DNA from: Fimbriimonadaceae bacterium
GTDB lineage: Bacteria; Armatimonadota; Fimbriimonadia; Fimbriimonadales; Fimbriimonadaceae
Length of the DNA stretch: 64,000 nt
Assembly: GCA_019694835.1 (NCBI GenBank)
Contig: JAIBBE010000001.1
Span: forward strand, 1 to 64,000
Reading direction: 5' to 3'
Positions 54,313-60,833 of the stretch are shown one piece after another (position 1 is the stretch's first letter; every line of letters starts with the position of its first letter). The position numbers and the translations under genes were made by a program. A model generated the notes under the pieces. It saw only the letters and a list, made by a program, of their open reading frames with translations. It did no database searches and had not been told where the DNA came from.

Positions 54313-55183
54313 ACAATGTGAGGCTACTCCAATTGGAGGGCCTCGGACTGTCGTCCTTCAGTCCACGTTTGGCTCAGCTTCGTCCGACTCTGGTGGCTCC
54401 TCATCCCCCGGCAAAGCTCGCACCGTTGGGTGTTCATCTCGACCACGTGTGCAAACCGCGTTTGGTGTGGCGTGATATGACCCAAAGAAGAGTGCGCCGC
54501 CTACCATCACAGCAGTGTCGAGCTAACTGGGGTGCTCGGATGGCAAGACGCCATCGTGCGCCAAGATCTATCCGTAGACGACGGTAGTAACGACTCGACA
54601 TAAGAAACAAGATCCACGAACGGTGAAGCGGAATCGGATGGTCATAGCCGTGAGAATCTGCGAACAGAGTAAATTTACTCTTACAGGACTGAGGCGGATC
54701 GGTGAGGAGTAGATTTACACCGCTAACCCGAAAAGTCCCGAAAAGTCCCGAATTTGGTCAAGCAACACACCGGCGGTTCGCACACCCTCTGTTCCGCAGG
54801 CGGTTCTAATTGCGCACGGGCTTCTTCGAGTTTCGCGAGGATCGGTACCCGGTCGACATCTACTGCGCTGTAACGACTGCACGTCGAGGATCGTTGCCAA
54901 GTCGGGAATCGCCGTCTCGATCAGCGCGAAAAACTCCGGGCCGCACCGCGCCAGCCACTTTGCCATCGAGCGAAGATTCGGATAGTGCCCCTCATACGGT
55001 CTAGTTCGATGGGCCTCCGGTGACGCGCTCGGAAGGAGGCCGAGCTACACGCATTCATCGGCAAGCGGTCCCGATCCACTTCAGCGTAGCCCCGAAAAAA
55101 GCAAAGCCCCTCGCCGTAGTCGAGAGGCCTGCTCATACTTATAGGAGGTACCACAGCTGGCGGTCCAGTGGGATACAGTTAGA
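54313..55183. other. Gene-poor region with decayed coding remains
   Basis: About 870 bp with no convincing intact gene. On the minus strand two short pieces in different frames, around 54966-54840 (MAKWLARCGPEFFALIETAIPDLATIL) and 54840-54727 (PILAKLEEARAQLEPPAEQRV), read like one frameshifted, possibly phage-derived gene. A tandem of the decamer ccgaaaagtc lies at 54728-54752. A terminator for the defence operon is at 55094-55128. Confidence 0.45.
55094..55128 (-). terminator. Intrinsic terminator downstream of the defence operon
   Basis: On the minus strand an 8-bp stem with one mismatch (GCCTCTCG / CGAGGGGC), loop ACTACGG, is followed by TTTGCTTTTTT. It lies about 60 bp past the end of the 47-residue small frame. 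Confidence 0.7.
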
Positions 55184-55327
55184 TCATCGGCAGGCCCTCG
55201 GCGGCTCTTTAGGGTCAGGAGCAAGATTGTCCAAGAAGGACCCGAAGTGATCCTGTCGCTCCGTCAGCGACTCGCCAAACACGCTCTGGTTCGGACCCAA
55301 CCAAGTCAGACTAGAAGTCGTAGGCAC
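55184..55327 (-). CDS. Possible 47-residue protein after the DUF499 gene
   Basis: GTG start one base after the DUF499 stop (TGAgGTG), with GGAGGAG of the DUF499 tail 4 bp upstream as ribosome site. The 47-residue product begins MPTTSSLTWLGPNQSVFGES and continues LTERQDHFGSFLDNLAPDPK. It is acidic with an ordered look but matches nothing I know. The terminator follows about 60 bp later. Could be a small regulator or just a chance frame. Confidence 0.45.
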   Translation of the reverse strand: MPTTSSLTWLGPNQSVFGESLTERQDHFGSFLDNLAPDPKEPPRACR

Positions 55328-55328
55328 C

Positions 55329-58300
55329 TCACTCCTCCTCGAAGTCGAATGAGTCGAACTTTAGAGTGCGGCAGTTCTCGCTGACGATTCGGACGACGTT
55401 GTCCGCGTAGCCGTCACCGCATTCAGCGTCAACCTCGATCGTGATCCGGACCTCGCTTCCCAACACGCTTGCTAGGTGCTGCGCGACCTCTCGCGAGACA
55501 TTGCCCGCCAAGGTCGAGAGATTGCCTGAGTTGGCCCGTATCGTGGCGTGGAACCGCTTGTTGCGTGTTCTGGGGGCGACCGTTCCCGTCGGAGTTGGGC
55601 CACCCAACATCCCGCCGTAGTCGGAGAGTGGTCGACCGGCATCCGCAATCTGCGTCGTCGTAAGCGGAGGCGTCGCAGCAACGGCTTGGTCGATGAGCGG
55701 CTCGGCGATGTCGGGTTTGACGAGATAACCCATGAGTGCCCGAGGACCGTCGAGCAGAATCCCCATGCGGAGTTTCTCGAATGCCTTCGTGTCCGGGTCA
55801 TAACCGTCCGCGTAGGCGAGGCCTTGAGTACGGTTAACTGCATCGCGAACGGCATCGAAGAGGACATCGTCATTGACCAATCGATAGAGGTAAGGATAGC
55901 TGGCATAGTAGCTAACCAATTGGTCAACAGAGACCATGCCGCCAGAATCCCACAGCGGAACACGCTCGATGTCCCGAATCAGTAGATTGCCGCCGAGCTT
56001 CCGAACAAGGTGCTCCGGTTCCAGCTTACGAATGACCCTTATGGCCAAGTTCTCATCGCCACCGGAAACATGCAGAGCGGTCCAGCTTAGCGCTTGCTGA
56101 GGACCGAGTTGAGTTGGGACTAGAACGTGCTGATAAGCCTCGTTGATACGGCCGGTTACCGTGCGGTTCCACTGCTGCGCGCTCGAAAGTGCCTGATCAC
56201 GGTTCGCTTTGTCAAGGTCGAGTTTGTCGTCCTGGACCTCGGTCACAATCGAGTCCCAGGCTAGGTATTGGCGCACGGCTCCTTCGAGGTCCGTCCACCT
56301 TGCCTCATCGCACGCCAAGAACACGAGCCGGTTGCGATGCGATCTTGGCGCCGAGCCCCGGTACTCAAGAATGTCTTTCGCTTGACCGATGGCGTCGGAA
56401 TCAGTGCGTCCACGCTTGTGCAGGTGCGAGGGACCGAGGACGACCAGTCGCAGTTCACGATCGTCGGGGATGTCGCTGGACGCAACATCCGCATGAACGC
56501 CACCGAATTCACCTCGGAGGCGTACTGCCGTCATGTCCTTGAGTCGCCGCACTACCTCAGCGATGACAGCATCTTTGGACATTGCATCCGCGCGATCCTG
56601 AGCTTCACGGTTGATGCTGGCCTGAGTGTCGTACCAGAAGCGCGTGGCATCGGCATAGAGGAAGAGGGTCTTTTGCCGAAGACGGCCCAACGCGTCACCG
56701 AACGTCGCAATCGTTTCTTTCGGTTGCACGCAGCCAAGGCGAACGTGCTTGTCGTCAATGCCGCGTCCAGCTGCTCCACGAGTAGGAGCCGACCCCAAGA
56801 AGATCGTACGCGCGACGCGCCTGGATGCCGAGAATCGGCCGAAGGTCGCGGCAAACTCGCCGTCGAGCTTGAGGGGCACCGAGTTCTCACCGTCAACATC
56901 TCGGTCAATCACGCCAGCCCAATTCTCCGGGAGGTAACGGATGATCTCGGATTGCACGGTTGCGTCAGCAATGGGCACCATGGCCGGCATGATCAAAGCG
57001 CTCTGATCGTTGTTCTTCCACAGCGAGTGAATGACGGAGGCCATGAGGCGTAGGACACCACGCGTGCGCTGGAATTTCTCCAACGACGACCAATCTTCGT
57101 AGAGCCGGTCAAAGAGCTCGGGATGGATCGGATACGCCGCCTTCATTCGGCGCTCGTACTCTCCTTCACGGCACTCACTCGGAAACTCATTCGGATTTGC
57201 TTTGTAGAACATTGCGAATTCTCGAATGACGGCATCGCGTGCGCCGACTAGATCACCGGGGATGGGCTGGAAGAGGCGGCGCCGGACGATCTCAAAGCTC
57301 TCGTCACTCGTGGCGGGCCTCCACACGAGGTTCGATCTGCCGACCGCCGCCTTGAGGCGATCCAGCGCTGCCTGACCGGCATCGTCTCCCGCCTGCGTGG
57401 ACGGCAGGAGTGAGCCATCAGCTCCGACAGACGCGGGAATGCTGATGCAGACGAGAACATTCTTTGCGCGGCGAGCGGCTTCGCACAGCGTCTGCGCAAA
57501 CGTGAACTGCGTATCAAAATCACCCGCGGGCAGCATGTGCTTGCGGTCGAAGAGCTGCCTCGCGTAAGCGACCCACTCATCAATGAGGATCAATGAAGGC
57601 CCAGCCGCGCGGAACAGCTCGTCGAGGAGGTCCCCCGGGTTGGTCGAGGTTTCATCCGCCTCGCGAACGATTTCATATCCGGTGCGACCCGCAAGCTGCC
57701 AGGCCAATTCGCCCCATAGTGTGCGCACGACCGTGCCGTCGTCTTTGGTCAACGGGCTGCCTGGACGAAGTGCGGTTCCAACGATCACCGCACGACGGAC
57801 GGTCGGCACATCGGTGACGCCAGCTTGATTAAAGAGCTCGTCGACGCCCGGCAAGCTGGATGGTTTGGCTTGACCTCCGAACAAGTGATACAGCGCTAAC
57901 ATCGAGTGGGTCTTGCCACCGCCGAAGTTGATCTGCAATTCGACAACCGGGTCACCACCGACAGCGGTCAGCCGGTTCAGTCCGTTCTTGAGGAGCTCCT
58001 TGAGGCCCTCAGTGAGATACGTGCGACCGAAGAAGTCGATTGGTTTAAGGTACTCGTCGCTGCCTTGACCAAGGTACACCTGCCAGAGGTCCGCCGCAAA
58101 CTCGGCTTGCTGGAACGTGCCTTGCGCAACATCTTGGTGCGGAATCACGACTTCCCGCCACGGACGCAGTCCCGGAACTTCAAGGCCGGTCAGAGGCTGA
58201 TTCGCAGTCCGCCGTTCCTCTTTCTTGCGCTCGGTGTCGAACTGCATGCGCATCACTTCGAGCTTTGATGACTCGACCTTTTCTGCCTCAGGAGATTTGA

Positions 58301-58643
58301 TGGCTTCGAGCAGTTTCTGAATGTCGATCAGGCCCGCAATCGTATCGTCGACCGAGATCATCGGCTCGTGGGCGTGCTTGTTTCGGACGACCCGGACGTC
58401 GTGAGCGCGACTTCGGACATCTTTTGTCAGAACTTGGTCGAAGACGTCGTCCCAGTTGTTGATCATCGTGTTGACCAGCCGCTGTGGATCCAATAATTGA
58501 GTGGTCCCCAAATGGGCGTCAGCCAGGTAGCGGCCCCAGTCGTCCGCATACACATCCCGCAACTCTTGCTCGATGTACCGAGCGAGTTCTGGAGCCATGA
58601 TGTCAAGGGCTCTGCCGATTCTTTCTTTGTTGCTGATAGCCAT
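55329..58643 (-). CDS. DUF499 ATPase with N-terminal Swt1-like HEPN domain
   Basis: 1104 residues from the ATG at 58643; an upstream extension to 58820 overlaps the nucleotidyltransferase gene. N-terminal ~120 residues: GRALDIMAPELARYIEQELRDVYADDWG and DVRVVRNKHAHEPM, with an R-x4-H (RNKHAH, ~89) HEPN ribonuclease motif. The ATPase core has Walker A INFGGGKTHSM (~240) and Walker B SLILIDEWVAYAR (~352). DUF499 proteins are large AAA-like ATPases found beside DUF1156 methyltransferases in anti-phage regions. The gene starts 1 bp after the nucleotidyltransferase stop, so it is in the same operon. Likely acts on nucleic acid, with the HEPN domain as an RNA effector. Confidence 0.88.
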   Translation of the reverse strand: MAISNKERIGRALDIMAPELARYIEQELRDVYADDWGRYLADAHLGTTQLLDPQRLVNTMINNWDDVFDQVLTKDVRSRAHDVRVVRNKHAHEPMISVDDTIAGLIDIQKLLEAIKSPEAEKVESSKLEVMRMQFDTERKKEERRTANQPLTGLEVPGLRPWREVVIPHQDVAQGTFQQAEFAADLWQVYLGQGSDEYLKPIDFFGRTYLTEGLKELLKNGLNRLTAVGGDPVVELQINFGGGKTHSMLALYHLFGGQAKPSSLPGVDELFNQAGVTDVPTVRRAVIVGTALRPGSPLTKDDGTVVRTLWGELAWQLAGRTGYEIVREADETSTNPGDLLDELFRAAGPSLILIDEWVAYARQLFDRKHMLPAGDFDTQFTFAQTLCEAARRAKNVLVCISIPASVGADGSLLPSTQAGDDAGQAALDRLKAAVGRSNLVWRPATSDESFEIVRRRLFQPIPGDLVGARDAVIREFAMFYKANPNEFPSECREGEYERRMKAAYPIHPELFDRLYEDWSSLEKFQRTRGVLRLMASVIHSLWKNNDQSALIMPAMVPIADATVQSEIIRYLPENWAGVIDRDVDGENSVPLKLDGEFAATFGRFSASRRVARTIFLGSAPTRGAAGRGIDDKHVRLGCVQPKETIATFGDALGRLRQKTLFLYADATRFWYDTQASINREAQDRADAMSKDAVIAEVVRRLKDMTAVRLRGEFGGVHADVASSDIPDDRELRLVVLGPSHLHKRGRTDSDAIGQAKDILEYRGSAPRSHRNRLVFLACDEARWTDLEGAVRQYLAWDSIVTEVQDDKLDLDKANRDQALSSAQQWNRTVTGRINEAYQHVLVPTQLGPQQALSWTALHVSGGDENLAIRVIRKLEPEHLVRKLGGNLLIRDIERVPLWDSGGMVSVDQLVSYYASYPYLYRLVNDDVLFDAVRDAVNRTQGLAYADGYDPDTKAFEKLRMGILLDGPRALMGYLVKPDIAEPLIDQAVAATPPLTTTQIADAGRPLSDYGGMLGGPTPTGTVAPRTRNKRFHATIRANSGNLSTLAGNVSREVAQHLASVLGSEVRITIEVDAECGDGYADNVVRIVSENCRTLKFDSFDFEEE

Positions 58644-58644
58644 G

Positions 58645-59199
58645 TTATTCTCGGTTCTCCGGTATGGACCTGAGTCGGTCCGCGAATATCTGGAACTTCC
58701 CCGACTCGCCGGAACCAATGCACCATCGCTCAATGAGGGCAAGGTCAACCGGATGACGGGAAGCGACGGCCAACGCCTGTTCCAGCGCGCTGAAATCGCG
58801 ATAGAAGAGGAACCAGGCAAGTCGGTCCCGAACGCAATCGGTGGCGGTCAGGATGTGGAGGAGCCGGTCACCTTCTCGCAGGGTGTCCCAGGTCGTGATC
58901 AACTCTTCACCAATTGCCAGGGGGCCGGTGGGGAACTCGACGGTCAAGTGAGTTGAAGGATGCGCATACGACTGCCCATCGAGGACGAATCCAAGATCAA
59001 GCAGCGGCTGGGCCGAGGGCACGTCGGTTGTGGACCAAAACTCGAAGATGAAGTCGAGATCGCGGGACTGATAGGCTTCAGGTGCGTACACGGTCGCCGC
59101 GCCACCTCCGGAGAGGATGGCGGTCGTCCCGGCTCGATGAAGCGCGCTGCAGACGATGAACGCGAGTTCGCGGAGGGTCGTTGTCGGGCCAATGGTCAT
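58645..59199 (-). CDS. Nucleotidyltransferase-fold protein
   Basis: 184 residues from the ATG at 59199, overlapping the winged-helix gene by 4 bp. The fold core LSGGGAATVYAPEAYQSRDLDFIFEF (~29-54) resembles the GG-x-A-x-x-x-Y...S-x-D-x-D motif of DUF6036/AbiEii-like nucleotidyltransferases. A later block is ATDCVRDRLAWFLFYRDFSALEQALAVA. In known systems such proteins, paired with a winged-helix partner, act as abortive-infection toxins or as target-modifying enzymes. Here a winged-helix gene stands directly upstream, as in AbiE-type pairs, but the order within a DUF499 operon is unusual. Confidence 0.8.
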   Translation of the reverse strand: MTIGPTTTLRELAFIVCSALHRAGTTAILSGGGAATVYAPEAYQSRDLDFIFEFWSTTDVPSAQPLLDLGFVLDGQSYAHPSTHLTVEFPTGPLAIGEELITTWDTLREGDRLLHILTATDCVRDRLAWFLFYRDFSALEQALAVASRHPVDLALIERWCIGSGESGKFQIFADRLRSIPENRE

Positions 59200-59534
59200 A
59201 GGGCCTTGCCCGACCTTCTCGGTCGCCGCCGCTTCTCGGTAAGCTGCTTCTGCAAAGGTAGATCGAGGCTTCCCAGTCTGTCGAGCAGGGCCTGCAATTC
59301 GGGGAGAGCGGGATACCGAGGATTTAGCCGGACCCGACGGGTCTTGCCTTCTTCGGCGGCTACCACGATCCCCGCGATTTCGAAGCTCTCGATCGCCGCT
59401 TGAACGCGGCTGAGACTCTTTCCAATGACTTTCGCCACCTCTGAGGCATGAGTCTCGCCAAGCATGCCAATCACGAGCAATGTGCTCGTTCGAGAAGCCG
59501 TGCCAAAGAGTCCAAGGGGTATACGTGTTGCCAT
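59196..59534 (-). CDS. Small winged-helix DNA-binding protein
   Basis: 112 residues. Winged helix: LLVIGMLGETHASEVAKVIGKSLSRVQAAIESFEIAGIVVAAEEGKTRRVRLNPRYPALPELQALL, with the recognition helix in SLSRVQAAIESFE and the wing in EGKTRRVRLN. ArsR/MarR-like in shape but without metal ligands. It is the first gene of the operon and begins 14 bp from two palindromic repeats, so it probably represses its own promoter. Basic tail EKRRRPRRSG may aid DNA or RNA binding. Confidence 0.85.
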   Translation of the reverse strand: MATRIPLGLFGTASRTSTLLVIGMLGETHASEVAKVIGKSLSRVQAAIESFEIAGIVVAAEEGKTRRVRLNPRYPALPELQALLDRLGSLDLPLQKQLTEKRRRPRRSGKAL

Positions 59535-59547
59535 CGCTCAAAAATCT

Positions 59548-59585
59548 ACCCGTTTTTCGGGTGATATCACCCGTTTTTCGGGTGG
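59548..59585. promoter_or_regulatory. Paired palindromic operator of the winged-helix operon
   Basis: Two copies of acccgtttttcgggtg(a/g), at 59548-59564 and 59569-59585, 21 bp apart (two helical turns). Each is a CCCG-ttttt-CGGG palindrome. They lie 14-51 bp upstream of the winged-helix start codon, in the only intergenic gap of the locus. Confidence 0.75.
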
Positions 59586-59609
59586 TCATTCTCGGGCATG
59601 TATGCCTAG

Positions 59610-60830
59610 TCATAGCTCCAGTTGCCTCGCGTCAGGCCCTTGCGCGGCGACGTACTCATCGAATACCCCCTTGAGGTTGGGGAATAAGCGCTGGGCTTTC
59701 TCCAAGAAATCTTCGTCCTGGAGCGACTCATAGGTCACGCCTCGAAAGATGACCCTTGACTTCATTTCACGGACGTGCTGATCGACGCTTCCAAAGATCT
59801 TGGTGAGCTTCTCCGTAAGGAAGTCGGTCGCACCAAGGTCGGGTTGCCACTTCCTTTGCCTCAACAACTCGTCGGGCGGCTTGCGTTCGAGTTCTGCGCC
59901 CAATGAGCGAGCAAGACCGGCAACGCTTCGGTCGATGCTCTCTTGGAGTGCAGCCCGCACCTCGTCCCGGTACTGATCAAGATGCAGGTCGAAGGTCTTC
60001 AGGGCCGTGTCAAGCTCATCACGGTCGCGCCGAAGAACGATCTTTCCGTATCCGGCCAAGGTGTGCAGGTACTTCTTCTCAATCTGTTGTCGATGTTCGT
60101 CGAGTGCCTTCTCGGCTGACTTTAGGGGCCGCTCGTCACCAATGAGCTCGTAGTCGGGTTTCAGGCGTTTGCGACTGTCTTCGTCTTCGATGATCGCAAA
60201 AAAATCTGAAGGAAGGGTGACCTTCTTTCGGGACAGCTTGCAACCGCTGACTTCCCATTCGACGAATTCGAACTGGGCATTGAAGACCCGAACTTGTCGA
60301 GCCACCTCGAAACGAAGGGGCGGATTTCCGGCAAGATCCTGCCTTACGGCGTCGATCTCGGTTTGGGAGATGCCCTCCATGCCAACCGTCTGGATAAGGC
60401 GACCGGATCGCCCGGCCCCGAGGTCGTCCAGGATCTCATGAGGGTCTTGGCCAACTTTGAGGGTGACGCCATTGACCGAACGAGTCCCTTCATCCGCCAC
60501 GAGTTTCGGAATCGGGGCGAACGCGATGACATCATCGTCGGCGACCAAAAGCCCAATGCGCAAGCCGGGCTCGCTGCAGATCAGGAGGCCCTCCGATACA
60601 CAGGAGGCGCGTAGGAACTCTACCGCCTCGAACGAACCGTAGCCCAGTCGGAAGACCTCCGGATCGAGGTCGAGCACCACCGAGACTCTATCGACACCGA
60701 GACCAGTCACAGCCTCGGAAAGCGCAGAGGCAAGGGCCATGTCGAGGCTTGGCGCGGCGTACGCGACCCGTGCCTGCGCATTCAAAACGAGATCGCACAG
60801 AGCGGTTTCGTCAATGGCAGTGATCGCCAC
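59610..60830 (-). CDS. PLD-like protein of the DUF1156 locus, function unknown
   Basis: 406 residues, starting 3 bp after the DUF1156 gene. The N-terminal ~110 residues (VAYAAPSLDMALASALSEAV ... VSVVLDLDPEVFRLGYGS ... PGLRIGLLVADDDVIAFAPIP) have the strand-helix rhythm of a PLD-family domain without the HKD catalytic motif. The C-terminal ~200 are helical and charged (SAEKALDEHRQQIEKKYLHTL; ALKTFDLHLDQYRDEVRAALQESIDRSVAGLARSLG). I do not recognise a named family; the PLD resemblance is tentative. Operon position links it to the methyltransferase. Confidence 0.72.
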   Translation of the reverse strand: MAITAIDETALCDLVLNAQARVAYAAPSLDMALASALSEAVTGLGVDRVSVVLDLDPEVFRLGYGSFEAVEFLRASCVSEGLLICSEPGLRIGLLVADDDVIAFAPIPKLVADEGTRSVNGVTLKVGQDPHEILDDLGAGRSGRLIQTVGMEGISQTEIDAVRQDLAGNPPLRFEVARQVRVFNAQFEFVEWEVSGCKLSRKKVTLPSDFFAIIEDEDSRKRLKPDYELIGDERPLKSAEKALDEHRQQIEKKYLHTLAGYGKIVLRRDRDELDTALKTFDLHLDQYRDEVRAALQESIDRSVAGLARSLGAELERKPPDELLRQRKWQPDLGATDFLTEKLTKIFGSVDQHVREMKSRVIFRGVTYESLQDEDFLEKAQRLFPNLKGVFDEYVAAQGPDARQLEL

Positions 60831-60833
60831 GCG

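Noticed and set aside
54183..54587. 134-residue plus-strand frame opposite the HNH-like gene start
   Set aside because: Overlaps the conserved Cys motifs of the minus-strand gene, Arg/Pro-rich and without ribosome site.
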